Shown piece by piece: positions 1-11,180 of a DNA stretch of 64,000 nt. The stretch spans positions 229,171,528 to 229,235,527 of the forward strand of contig CM060983.1 of NCBI GenBank assembly GCA_030765065.1, in the 5' to 3' direction. Both the position numbers and the translations under genes were made by a program. Origin of the DNA: Deroplatys truncata (taxonomy: Eukaryota; Arthropoda; Insecta; Mantodea; Mantidae). Position 1 is the stretch's first letter; the number at the start of each line of letters is the position of its first letter. A model generated the notes under the pieces. That model had not been told where the DNA came from. It saw nothing but the letters and a program-made list of their open reading frames with translations, and did not search any database.

Positions 1-212
1 ATATCATATGAATAGAGCACAAATTACCCAAGCGAGGAATAGCTGACATCATTGCAGCGCTATTCATAGAATTCAAAACTGCCAGCTGGTGGTGGTTCCA
101 TCCTCATGCTTATGTTCTGAAACAAAAGTGTTTAATTCAACTAGATTCTTTTATCAGGATAAGACACTTCTAGACATTGAGTTAATGGGGACATGATAAA
201 TGACAACCTCAA

Positions 213-294
213 AGTGGCGTACAACTGTGGGGCAAACTCCTCCAAACAACTACCATCAACATAACTCTCGCAAAGTGGCGCCTCAACGTGGAGC
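213..294 (+). repeat. Remnant with two PBS-like motifs
   Basis: Two motifs at 213-233 and 274-294 follow the pattern TGGCGNNNAACNTGGRGC. They resemble the tRNA-Lys-type primer binding site of the LTR elements at 2811-12143, where extra copies sit at the LTR 3' end. The second is followed by an AT-rich tail resembling the end of those LTRs. I infer a decayed LTR fragment of the same superfamily. I could not trace the rest of the LTR. Confidence 0.4.
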
Positions 295-871
295 TAAATA
301 ATTACATAATAGCACACTTTTTTAAATATACGTAACCTATAAACTCTCGCATCATGCTGAGCTCACTTAAAATTTCTAAAATAATTATTTTCATTTCCTG
401 TGCCTGAAACATTTTAATTTCCTTGTTTGTCGAGACATTCTTACATGAAGAACATATAATGCTTCCTTAACTCCATTGTAGGCTAATGTAAACATTAAGA
501 GTAGAGAATTAAATAAATTGTTTAACATGGTAACAGTCTTCAAGATTTATAGAGAGATGCCTTTGAATGTGGGTGTTAAAATAAAACATTATTAATTTCA
601 GGAGGAATGAAATAGGCATATTCTCTGTTTGGTTTGAAGCATTTGAAATTAATATTTAATAAAGTATTCAGTTATAAAATTTCAATCCTATTCCAGCATT
701 CATAATATGGCAGTGAAATTACAATTCTACGCAAAATAAAAGTAGCCATGTAATTTACTGCTCTCAAGGAGGAGTTTTGTTAAAAAGAGGTTCCATTAAT
801 TTGTATAATTATTTATTTTGCACAGGTTATATAAATAATGATGTTCTCTATAAAAAAAGACATACATTACA

Positions 872-960
872 TGGGATTCGACCCATGTTTTGCCACCACT
901 GTTAATCAGCAGTAACACGCTTTAATGAGTTCAGCTATTATGATTAAGCTTGTGTTTGTA
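872..960 (-). repeat. Possible tRNA-derived SINE head
   Basis: Read on the minus strand, about 955 to 875 contains a tRNA-like layout: an A-box-like TAGCTGAACTCA, then a B-box-like GGGTCGAATCCC about 50 bases later. No complete cloverleaf is evident. A tRNA-derived SINE promoter is more likely than a working tRNA. Confidence 0.35.
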
Positions 961-1945
961 AGCAAAGCACCCAACACTAGAATAATTATTACTTCTGGTC
1001 CAGTACTTAATCGAAACATAATAAAACTGTACTGAAGATGAATTTGCAATATTTGCCCATTAGTTTGCAATGATTGCTGAAATACTGTTTTCAAAACTAC
1101 AAGGTGAGCCAATGGCTGCCATGCTCTTTGAATGGCAAGAGAAGCATATGACTAATTTCATTCTCATACTATCTATGCAAGAACGCCTGAGAATTAGGTG
1201 ACCCTTTGCACAGGTGTCACTGAAGTTGGCCATTTACTTTTGAGAAAAATAGTACACACTTGCCTTTGACTGCTGTACTTACATTCTGTGGAACTATAAA
1301 TACACATGTTGCTACCAAACAGTATCAAATATCGCTTCCTTGATCTTCTTAGCAATATTTTGTCATGGTAAACGAATGAAAATGAATCTGCTTACTTGAA
1401 GCTCTGAGATTTGCTAAGCTATTACAGCAGGAAATAATATTGTTGTAGGCAGCGGTAATGGTACCAAAAAGAGAATGAAGATAAAACTGAGGTAAATAGC
1501 TTGTGTCATGTCTTTAAAATGTATTTATTGTATTACTCATGCAAATAAATGCAGTGAAATGCCTGCAAAGGATACTGAAATGACGTACCATGTCGTTTTG
1601 TGTTTCATGCTAGTTTTTAAAAAAATAGTCAAATGTATTTTCCAAGATGGTGGGCAGTGCTTTGTAGTAGTAACATTGGTAAATCTCAAGTGAGTATCAA
1701 TATAACTATAGCAGCAGTATAATCAGTACTGAAATGCAAGATCTCTGCAAGTGCAGCATGCAACCTAAAAGAAAGTGATCATGCTGATGCACCAGAAAAA
1801 GGTGACAATGAGTGTATAAGCTCATTCTACAAAGTAATTGAAATCATGAGTTCTGATTTAAAAGATGCGATAAATGAAATTATAACTGGAATTACTATAG
1901 TTGCCAACACCAGTGTGGAAACAAGTGAAAGGAATAACTAAGATA

Positions 1946-2565
1946 CTCTTATTCATTCTTTAAATACATAGATTTCAAGGACACGTCAAAAACAATTTTA
2001 TATACATATATACAGGTTTTACATATTCCAATACTTAAATTCTTTTCGACTATAAAATGAATTCATTATTAAGAACTTTTTTTATTTCTTTTAGTTTATA
2101 TTCTCTTTTTATTTCAACGGGTAACTTGTTATAAAGCTCTTTACCGTTGCTTATACTGCAATGATTGTTTACTGTTCCCCTAAATACTGATCTAAAACAA
2201 TCCTCATTATTTCTTAAACTATACTATGTATATACCACTTTTTGCTTCTTTTTCTTGTGAAATAATTTTTATTGTTGCATATATATTTATGGATGGAACA
2301 GGTAAAATACCGAACTCTTTAAACTTTAATCTGCATGTATGCCTACTATTTATTTTCCCAATTATTCGAATAGCTCTTTTTTGTAGCTTGAAAACCTTTT
2401 TTACTTCTGTTGCAGTAATGTTTCCCCATAGAGTTATCCTATATTTTATGTGTGAGTAAATGAACGCATAAAACACTTGTTTTAATGTTTCATAATCCAT
2501 ATTCTTTGTTAATTGCCTCGTTATAAATAAACCTTTATTTATCTTTTTGACTATGTGAGATATAT
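1946..2565 (-). mobile_element. 5'-truncated LINE tail inside LINE G
   Basis: The minus strand encodes the last part of a LINE reverse-transcriptase protein: a region with YAFIYSHIKYRITLWGN and LQKRAIRIIGKI, followed after a frame break by RGTVNNH and KLPVEIK. The same order of motifs occurs in the LINE tail at 20297-21180, so the two belong to one family. It lies antisense in the ORF1-like part of LINE G. Loss of everything upstream is typical of incomplete target-primed reverse transcription. Ends are approximate and I found no clear target duplication. Confidence 0.65.
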
Positions 2566-2810
2566 ATACCGAAATTGAATCCAGAATAAACTTCCAGTAA
2601 CACTACTCTGACATCAAACAGGTTTTGGAGTGAAGAGGATGCAGGAGGTAACCAAATCAAGTACGTTATCTAAGCTGATAGCAAAGGTACACTTCAAAAA
2701 GCAAACTTAAGCTCTACTCCATATCAACTAAAGAAGCAATCGGGAAATACTTGGAGACAACCACGGAAGAGGATAACCCATTTAGAAAAACCTATCCCAG
2801 TAGTAAATGC

Positions 2811-3787
2811 TGATACGGTAATTTGTATCACAAATTACTCAAATGTAAATAACGATTGTAATATGAATATGTATTTTTATGTGACATTGATTTCAGATAT
2901 TTATTAATTGTAATTATTATTGGTAAATAATAATATACGGCTTTACTGAAACTGTCAACAATAACGCAATAATGCAGCAATGGGGTGAGTTGTTTATCAT
3001 TACCGGGAACCAGGAAGTTACGTAATGTTTCGCGCCTTTTCGGTAGAAACTTCTGGAATGTTTCCCTAAAAGCAATATGTATTAGTGGTTTTCATTGGAT
3101 ATTAAAATAGACGCTAATGTTGGCGCGTTTTATTAGCCAATAGCAGTTCATTTATAATCTTTAGGCGTATCTTGAGGCAAGCATATAAATAAGCCAGGCC
3201 CGAGGTAGCTTGTCGCTCAGTTCATCAAAATTTCGTGTACACTACACATCGTCAGCCAGTCCTTCATTTCGTCAAGTTACGCGCAGCAGAATTACGAGAA
3301 TTATTATAAAGTATTATACAGTTAAAAAAATACACAAAGTTGAAGTACTCGAGTTAAAAGTGATAAGTAAGAAGTTATTACAAACAGTTTCAGTTTGGCG
3401 AGTATCCAGATTCATATGTAAAAAGTGTTAGTGAACGTGTTCGACAATAAAAGTTATAAAACCAATTTCTTCATCAGTATCATTTCTGGATAAAAGATTC
3501 CTTTCCGATTCACACCCTGCAAGAGATACATTCTCGACCTAAATAGCTAGCCGGAGAACATTTAAAGTGAATTATTTCAAAACTGATGCAAATTGCTAAC
3601 GCCAGAGGGAGCTACGAACCAAACAAAGAATGACGTCACAAGATGGCAACGCGTTAAGTAAAGCAGCACAACATATGATCTACAAGTTCTAATAACTTAC
3701 GCTATAAATATTACGTAAGCAACATTTCCGTCGCATAATTGCCGCACCAACGTGGGGCTTAAAACATATACAATTTGTACTATTACA
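2811..3787 (+). repeat. 5' LTR of element A
   Basis: Begins TGATACGG and ends ATTACA, giving TG...CA termini. It carries a CCAAT box, a TATA box and an initiator-like TCAGT (see promoter entry). Near its 3' end, at 3739-3758, is an internal PBS-like motif (TTGCCGCACCAACGTGGGGC), 51 bases upstream of the true primer binding site. A 73-codon open frame inside the LTR (3210-3431) is short, has no recognisable domain and is probably chance. Confidence 0.85.
3133..3221 (+). promoter_or_regulatory. Putative LTR promoter
   Basis: A CCAAT motif near 3136, TATAAAT at 3184-3190 and an arthropod-type initiator TCAGT at 3217-3221 lie at normal spacing (TATA to initiator A about 35 bases). This would start transcription in the middle of the LTR, setting the U3/R border near 3218. 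The same layout occurs in the other copies of this LTR. Confidence 0.5.
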
Positions 3788-3790
3788 AAT

Positions 3791-3808
3791 TGGCGCCCAA
3801 CGTGGGGC
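3791..3808 (+). other. Primer binding site, tRNA-Lys type (element A)
   Basis: TGGCGCCCAACGTGGGGC begins three bases after the LTR. From memory this is the 18-base complement of the 3' end of tRNA-Lys1,2, the primer also used by several retroviruses. It sets the 3' border of the LTR. Confidence 0.85.
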
Positions 3809-4338
3809 AAGATGACCAGGAAAGGATCAAAATAACCAGGAAGTAGCAGAATTAACCAGGAAAGGATCAGCATAATCAGGACGTGGAACGAAAGCAGCAG
3901 TAAAATGATCTACAAGACGCAGATTCCAGAAACAACAAAAGGAACGACAGACTATACGGATGATTGGACATCGTAATTCCGAGATTACGAGGCAACAAGG
4001 AATTCAACGCAAAAACATCGAGACGACGTAGATTCATCACAACACAACGCAGAAGCGACATACAAACATAGGAGAATGGGGCAGAACGCTGGACATCAAA
4101 GTAACAGCAACAGACAGCATAACAAAAGGTCAGAGTATAGTAATTTTTTTTAGACAACGAAAACAATGGTTACTAGTAATATTGAAGAAACAATGATGGA
4201 AGGAGATAGTGTAACGGTTAGCTGTAAGTCAATACAGGTTAAAAAAAAAAAAGCTCAAACAATGTAGTTTTTGAAGGAGGAAATATTAGTGCAGAAACTA
4301 AGAATAGAATAGCAGGAAATATTACTATTGATGCTGGT

Positions 4339-5196
4339 ATGATGAAGGAAATGATGGAATTGTTGAGAAATATTAGTGAGGAAATGCAAAAGAGTCATAA
4401 GGAATTAAGGGAAGATCTTAGTAAGAAAATAGATCAAAACAGGGAATATATTATTAAGAGTGTAGAACAAAAAGTAGATCAGAGTTATGAGAAATTAGAA
4501 CAAAAACTAACTCAGAGTATGGAAAAGAATAATAGGGAATTAATTGAAAACATTGGTAGGAGTAATGAGGTATTAGAGCAAAAAGTAGATCAAAGCAGTG
4601 GAGAAATTGAAAAGAAAGTTATGAAGCTAGATAGTAGCATGCCAAAAATGAGAGATGAAAATGAGGAAGTAATAGCAAGTGAGACAGGAGAAATTTCAAA
4701 GAAAATGCTAGACATGAGCAAGGAAATAGATAACAAAGAAAGTGAGGTTAATACTAAAAGTGAGGTTAATGTAGAATGTATAGAGTTAGGAAGTCAAGTG
4801 AGTAATATTTTAAGTGAGTTAAGAGAGATAAAAGAGGTTATGAATGTAGATGTAAATGAGGCGCAAGTTAATTTCAGAGGGGAAATATCAGAAATACAGA
4901 ATGAGACAGTAATGCAAAGAAATAAATTGTACCAAAATGTTCAAAATGAAAACTCCAGTCCAGTACAGTTTAGTACAGATTTGTTAGAGTACTTTCAAAT
5001 TAAAGAGATAGTAGAAGAATTGAAAATGAAAGTTGTTAAAAGATGTATTGTTCAGGAAACTTTAGATGGTTTTCAAATGTTATCAGGGAACGAAATGTCA
5101 TATGAATACAAGAGGTTATTCATGAACAAAAATTTGAAGGTTAGGATACGGCTACGAGTAATGTTTAGCCACACACAATTTGATCCAGGAGGGTAA
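4339..5196 (+). CDS. Gag-like coiled-coil protein of element A
   Basis: An open frame of 285 residues. Residues 1 to about 150 are rich in Glu, Lys, Gln and Ser with heptad-like repeats (several QKVDQS-type units), which predicts a long coiled coil. The C-terminal part has SSPVQFSTDLLEYF, which matches the start of the capsid-like region of element H (SSPVQFIHDLVEYF near 16980). The protein ends where capsid would continue; nucleocapsid and pol are absent. An upstream ATG at 4166 opens a segment that also occurs in element B and joins this frame only after a one-base slip at a run of 12 A (4241-4252). The original protein was therefore probably about 57 residues longer at its N-terminus. The role is inferred: particle assembly or an RNA-binding scaffold. 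Confidence 0.6.
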   Translation: MMKEMMELLRNISEEMQKSHKELREDLSKKIDQNREYIIKSVEQKVDQSYEKLEQKLTQSMEKNNRELIENIGRSNEVLEQKVDQSSGEIEKKVMKLDSSMPKMRDENEEVIASETGEISKKMLDMSKEIDNKESEVNTKSEVNVECIELGSQVSNILSELREIKEVMNVDVNEAQVNFRGEISEIQNETVMQRNKLYQNVQNENSSPVQFSTDLLEYFQIKEIVEELKMKVVKRCIVQETLDGFQMLSGNEMSYEYKRLFMNKNLKVRIRLRVMFSHTQFDPGG

Positions 5197-5938
5197 ATAA
5201 CAATGAGATGTAAAGTAAATGCTGGATAGTTAAAGATGACTCGCAGAAAAATGTATTGGAACGTAAGAGGGTTAATTATTTATATGTCATTTGAAAAGCG
5301 AAATAAAAAAAAAAAATAGAGAAATGTTTAAAAAAAAAAAAAAGAAAAAAATTAATTAAATGTTTAGTAACTGTAACAACATTTGAAAATTAAGAATGCA
5401 AAGATTGAAACTTAATATGATATTAAATTAAAAGTACGTAAATACAATTCCAAAAGTATTGTTAAAATAAAGTACAAAATAACAAAAATTGGTAAAAAAA
5501 AAAAAAAAATGAAAACAAATACTTATGTAGCAAACAGAAAAAATGTGAAAGTGTCTAGATTTAAGAGATGTAAATATATGTAGAGGGTGAATATTTTGGT
5601 AAAAATGTTAAATAATTACAAAAATCTTAAAAGTATAAATTTTTGTCAACAACTTAAGAAAGTAAACAATTTGGTAACATTAATTAAATAATTTAGGGTA
5701 CAGTATTTGCTATAAAAAAAATTTGTGATGTCAGATTAATATCTAAATTAATTAAACCACAGCCAGTAAGTAGTGGCGAGATAAAAAAAAAAAAAAAAAA
5801 TATGTCGTGTGTTAAATGCATGTGAAGTGTTAAGTGAAAGTGATAGCGTGTGTTCCAAGATTTAGGAGACTAAAAACACAATTATAAAATTTCCAAACAA
5901 GTTATAAATATTTATAATTATGTTTCTAGTGGGGCATA
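5197..5938 (+). other. Non-coding 3' interior of element A
   Basis: A-rich sequence with several long A runs and no reading frame. It matches the 3' interior of element B (10475-11180). It ends in a purine-rich stretch, AGTGGGGCATA, directly before the 3' LTR, which is the likely plus-strand primer. Confidence 0.6.
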
Positions 5939-6915
5939 TGATACGGTAATTTGTATCACAAATTACTCAAATGTAAATAACGATTGTAATATGAATATGT
6001 ATTTTTATGTGACATTGATTTCAGATATTTATTAATTGTAATTATTATTGGTAAATAATAATATACGGCTTTACTGAAACTGTCAACAATAACGCAATAA
6101 TGCAGCAATGGGGTGAGTTGTTTATCATTACCGGGAACCAGGAAGTTACGTAATGTTTCGCGCCTTTTCGGTAGAAACTTCTGGAATGTTTCCCTAAAAG
6201 CAATATGTATTAGTGGTTTTCATTGGATATTAAAATAGATGCTAATGTTGGCGCGTTTTATTAGCCAATAGCAGTTCATTTATAATCTTTAGGCGTATCT
6301 TGAGGCAAGCGTATAAATAAGCCAAGCCCGAGGTAGCTTGTCGCTCAGTTCATCAAAATTTCGTGTACACTACACATCGTCAGCCAGTCCTTCATTTCGT
6401 CAAGTTACGCGCAGCAGAATTACGAGAATTATTATAAAGTATTATACAGTTAAAAAAATACACAAAGTTGAAGTACTTGAGTTAAAAGTGATAAGTAAGA
6501 AGTTATTACAAACAGTTTCAGTTTGGCGAGTATCCAGATTCATATGTAAACAGTGTTAGTGAACGTGTTCGACAATAAAAGTTATAAAACCAATTTCTTC
6601 ATCAGTATCATTTCTGGATAAAAGATTCCTTTCCGATTCACACCCTGCAAGAGATACATTCTCGACCTAAATAGCTAGCCGGAGAACATTTAAAGTGAAT
6701 TATTTCAAAACTGATGCAAATTACTAACGCCAGAGGGAGCTACGAACCAAACAAAGAATGACGTCACAAGATGGCAACGCGTTAAGTAAAGCAGCACAAC
6801 ATATGATCTACAAGTTCTAATAACTTACGCTATAAATATTACGTAAGCAACATTTCCGTCGCATAATTGCCGCACCAACGTGGGGCTTAAAACATATACA
6901 ATTTGTACTATTACA
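5939..6915 (+). repeat. 3' LTR of element A
   Basis: Same length as the 5' LTR (977 bp), with about six substitutions by eye. It also carries the internal PBS-like motif, at 6867-6886. The following bases ATGC repeat those before the 5' LTR. Confidence 0.85.
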
Positions 6916-7259
6916 ATGCAGGGTGCAAAAATTATAGACATTGTTGAAAACATTGAAGCAAAGTGTGCCCAGTTTACTTATGAGTGGAAGTAATGATGTG
7001 GCAAGTGGTGAACCTGAAAATATGGTTGTGAACATAGAGAAAGTAGTGAACCTTTAACAAACAAAATGTTATCATTGTGAAAATTCTCTAGAGACACAAT
7101 CAGCTCCGAGTTCTCAGGAAAATCAACAAATAAATGTAAACATATCTAAAGTTAGTGGAAAATGTGGCAATGCTAGGTTAACAAATACTGTAGTATACTT
7201 GGTGTAACAAAGAAAGATGTATTGGATACAAAAATCTAGGCATCTCTCCACATACGCAG

Positions 7260-8195
7260 CACAAGGGTAAATCACTAAAACTCATACATCAAAATATTCA
7301 AATACTTTCTAATAAAATTGATCATTGAAACATTTTTATAAATGAAGAGAAACCTTATATTTTTTAAGTTCTTACCAAACACAGACTGAGAGAACATGAA
7401 TCGTGTAATACATTCATTAATAATATGAAATTGGCAGCAATATTCTGTCAAGATAAAAAGAAATGCAGTGGTGTAGTTATCTTTATAAGTCATACGCTTA
7501 CTAATAGTTATGAAAAAGTGTACCTTATGTCTTTAAACATAGAAGGACAAATTGAGCTGACTGGTATCAATGTGACTTGGCATAATCTGAGCATAATTAT
7601 TATTGGCATATACAGGCCACCCAATGGTGATATTAGTATCTTTTTTGAGAAATTAACAATGGTGCTTGAGACGTTTCTGGTAAATAAGGAAACTAGAATT
7701 ATAATATTAGATGATATAAATATAAACACTCAAAACATTCACCAGTAAAAATTAAATTTGAATGCTTATTAAATTAATTTAATCTAAAAATGACAATTAA
7801 TGAACCTACTCATATCACTACTAATACAGCCACAACAATTGATAATATATCCAAATATCGCTAATATATTGTATAAAACTGAAGTCATTCAGTCATGTCT
7901 TTCAGACCATACTGCTCAAAACACAAGCTTTCATGAAAAATCTGAAATTGAATACCCAAATGTTTGTAAAGCTAAAATAAGAAACTGCAATTCCTTTAGT
8001 GAAATTAATTTATTAATGCTAAAAAAAGTCCTTATCAATGTCGATTGGAATTATACATACATAGAGAGAGTTGATCCAAATACAAAACTTAGCACATTTT
8101 ATAAAATATTAATGTACAACATAAACATTTATTGTCCCCTTATTACAGCCAGATATAGAAATCATAATACAGACAATAAATTACATTGCATCACA
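7260..8195 (+). pseudogene. LINE G endonuclease remnant
   Basis: Plus-strand frames broken by stops contain parts of an apurinic-type endonuclease (EEP fold): LHQNIQ near the start of the domain, then GVVIFIS, then IIGIYRPPNGDI and the DDININ stretch, which corresponds to the catalytic region usually written GDFN. The frame shifts near 7750 and continues to 8195, where element B is inserted. The upstream stretch 6916-7200 contains SGSNDVA, which may be an ORF1 remnant. It is not functional. Confidence 0.6.
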
Positions 8196-9158
8196 TGATA
8201 CGGTAATTTGTATCACAAATTACTTAAATGTAATTAATGATTGTAATATGAATATGTATTTTTATGTGACATTGATTTCAGAGGTTTATTAATTGTAATT
8301 AATATTGGTAAATAATAATATACGGCTTTACTGAAACTGTCAACAATAACGCAATAATGCAGCGATGGGGTGAGTTGTTTATCATTACCGGGAACAAGGA
8401 AGTTACGTAATGTTTCGCGCGTTTTTTCCGTTTAGAAGCTTCTTGAACATTTCCTAAAGTAATATGTATTCGTGGTTTTCATTGGATATTAAAATAGACG
8501 CTAATGTTGGCGCGTTTTATTAGCCAATAGCAGTTCATTTATAATCTTTGGGCGTATCTTGATGCAGGCCTATAAATAAGCCAGGTTCGAGGTAGCTTGT
8601 CTCCCAGTTCAACAAAATTCTCAATACATTACACGTCGGTCGCTCAGTTCATCAAAATTTCGTGTACACTACACATCGTCAGCCAGTCCTTCATTTCGTC
8701 AAGTTACGCGCAGCAGAATTACGAAAATTATTATAAAGTATTATACAGTTAAAAAAATACACAAAGTTGAAGTACTCGAGTTAAAAGTGATAAGTAAGAA
8801 GTTATTACAAACAGTTTCAGTTTGGCGAGTATCCAGATTCATATGTAAAAAGTGTTAGTGAACGTGTTCGACAATAAAAGTTATAAAAACAATTTCTTCA
8901 TCAGTATCATTTCTGAATAAAAGATTCCTTTCCGATTCACACCCTGCAAGAGTTAAATGTCGACCTAAACAGCTAGCCGGAGAACATTTAAAGTGAATTA
9001 TTTCAAAACTGATGCAAATTGCCACGCCAGAGGGAGCTACGAACCAAACAACGAATGACGTCACAAGATGGCAACACATGAAGCACACAAGCTTAATACC
9101 GCATCAAATTGGCTTCCAAACGTGGTGCTACCAATAATGCAACATTAATACCGCATCA
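8196..9158 (+). repeat. 5' LTR of element B
   Basis: TG...CA termini. TATAAATA sits at 8571. Downstream, a 40 bp unit containing the initiator-like CAGTTC is present twice (8603-8642 and 8643-8682) but once in A. A PBS-like motif lies inside the LTR at 9109-9128. The phrase TTAATACCGCATCA followed by WATTGG appears twice: once inside the LTR and once at its real end. Confidence 0.85.
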
Positions 9159-9160
9159 TA

Positions 9161-9181
9161 TTGGCACCCAGGACGTGGGGC
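9161..9181 (+). other. Degenerate primer binding site (element B)
   Basis: TTGGCACCCAGGACGTGGGGC follows the LTR by two bases. It is the tRNA-Lys-type site with changes relative to the site in element A. Confidence 0.65.
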
Positions 9182-9500
9182 GAAGTGACCAGGAAAGAAT
9201 CAGCATAATTAGGACGTGGAACGAAAGCAGCAGTAAAATGATCTACAAGACGCAGATTCCAGAAACAACAAAAGGAACGATAGACTATACGGATGATTGG
9301 ACATCGTAATTCCGAGATTACGAGGCAACAAGGAATTCAACTACAAAAACATGGAGACGACGTAGATTCATCACAACACAACGCAAAAGCGACATACAAA
9401 CATAGGAGAATGGGGCAGAAAGCTGGACATCAAAGTAACAGCAACACACAGCATAACAAAAGGTCAGGTGATTGTAATTTTTTTTTAGAAAACGAAAACA

Positions 9501-10474
9501 ATGGCTACTAGTAATACAGAAGAAATAATGATGGAAGGGGATAGTGTAACAGTTAGCTGTAATTCAATACAGGTTACATAAAAAAGCTCAAACAATGTAA
9601 TATTGGAGGGAGGAAATGTTAGTGCAGAAAGTAAGAATAGAATAGCAGGAAATATTAATTCTGATACTAGAATGATTATGGATATGATAAAAAAGATGAA
9701 TGAGAATATAGTTCAATTAAGAAAAGATATGCAAAAGAGTCATAGGGAATTAAGAAAAGATATGCAAAAGAGTTATGAGAAATTAGGACAAAGATTAACT
9801 CAGAGGATGAGAGAAGCTATAAACAAAGATCATAGGGAATTGAGTGAAGATATTGGTAGGAGTAATGAGGTATTAGAGCAAAGGTAGATCAAAGCAGTGA
9901 AGAAATTGAAAAGAAAGTTACGAAGCTAGATATTAGTATGCCAGAAATGAGTGATGAAAAGGAAGTAATAGCAAGTGAGATAGGAGAAATTTCAAAGTAA
10001 ATGCTAGACATGAGCATGGAAATAGGTAACAAAGAAAGTGGGGTTAATGTAGAATGTACAGAGTTAGGAAATCAAGTGAGTAGTATTTCAAGTGAGATAA
10101 GAGAGATAAAAGAGGTTAGGAATGTAGATGTAAATCAGGCGCAAGTAAATTTCAGAGGGGAAATATCAGAAATACAGAAAGAATCAGAAATGCAAAGAAA
10201 TAAATTGTACCAAGATGTTCAAAATGAAAACTCCAGTCCAGTACAGTTTAGTACAGATTTGTCAGAGTACTTTCAAAGTAAAAAGATAGCAGATGAATTG
10301 AAAATGAAAGTTGTCAAAAGATGTATTGTTCAAGAAATTGTAGATTGTTTTCAAATGTTATCATGTGATGAAATTTCAAATGAATACAAGAGGTTATTCA
10401 TGAACAAAAATTTGAAGGTTAGGTTACGGCTACGAGTAATGTTTAGCCACACACAATTTGATCCAGGAGGGTAA
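9501..10474 (+). pseudogene. Broken gag-like frame of element B
   Basis: Homologous to the gag-like protein of element A. ATG at 9501 opens a segment with MMEGDSVTVSC that ends at a TAA about 25 codons on; the frame reopens in register at 9603 and runs to 9887. A one-base deletion relative to A (near 9880) and a nonsense change in a codon that is AAA in A (about 9998) break it again. The last part (10001-10474) keeps the SSPVQFSTDLSEYF capsid-start motif. The coiled-coil character matches A. This copy cannot make the full protein, yet its LTRs are nearly identical, so it was probably copied in trans. Confidence 0.7.
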
Positions 10475-11180
10475 AAAGCAATGAGATGTAAAGTAAATGC
10501 TGGATAGGTAAAGATGACTTGCAGAGAAATGTATTGGAACGTAAGAGGGTTAACTATTTATATATGTCATTTGAAAAAAGAAATAAATTATATATAAAAA
10601 AAAAAATAATTAAATTTTTAGTTACTGTAACAACATTTGAAAATTAAAAATGCAAAGATTGAAACTTAATATGATATTAAATTAAAAGTACGTAAATACC
10701 ATTCCAAAAGTGTTGTTAAGATAAAGTACAAAATCACAAAAATTGGTAAATATAATTAAAAACAAATATTTATGCAGTAAATAGAACATGTGAAACATTG
10801 CCTAGATTTAAGAGATGTAAATATATGTAGAGGGTGAATATTTTGATAAATATGTATAATAATTACAAAAATCTTAAATGTATAAATTTTTGTCAACAAC
10901 TTAAGAAAGTAAACAATTTGGTAGCAGTGATTAAATAATTTAGGGTAAAGTATTTGCTATAAAAAAAAAAATTTGTAATGTCAGATTAATATCTAAATTA
11001 ATTAAACCAGAGCCAGTAAGTAGTGGCGAGATAGGGGAAAAACATGTCGTGTGTTAAATGCGTGTGAAGTGTTAAGTGAAAGTGATAGCGTGTGTTCCAA
11101 GATTTAGGAGACTAAAAACACAATTTTAAAATTTCTAAACAAGTTATAAATATTTATAATTATGTTTCTAGTGGGGCATA

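Larger units (their letters stand above)
1..1690. other. Gene-poor flank
   Basis: I see no convincing gene here. The stretch is AT-rich and holds only short accidental reading frames. Two small items are listed separately: primer-binding-site-like motifs at 213-294 and a tRNA-like segment at about 872-960. It is probably intronic or intergenic DNA in the same transposon-rich landscape. Confidence 0.5.
2811..6915 (+). mobile_element. LTR element A (non-autonomous, gag-like only)
   Basis: Two 977 bp LTRs (2811-3787 and 5939-6915) flank a 2151 bp interior. ATGC sits directly before the 5' LTR (2807-2810) and directly after the 3' LTR (6916-6919), a 4 bp target duplication. By eye the LTRs differ at about six positions, so the insertion is young. 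The interior holds a tRNA-Lys-type primer binding site, one gag-like coiled-coil frame and a purine-rich tract (about 5929-5936) before the 3' LTR. There is no protease, reverse transcriptase or integrase. It must have been copied by enzymes of a related element. The Gag shares its capsid start with element H, so a Ty3/Gypsy relative is the likely helper (inference). Confidence 0.85.

Noticed and set aside
872..960. Functional tRNA gene
   Set aside because: B box is present but the acceptor and anticodon stems do not form cleanly; a SINE head fits better.
3210..3431. 73-codon frame in the A LTRs (also at 6338-6559)
   Set aside because: Repeated only because the LTR is repeated; starts at the putative transcription start, no domain, and it is not kept as the same frame in the C LTR.
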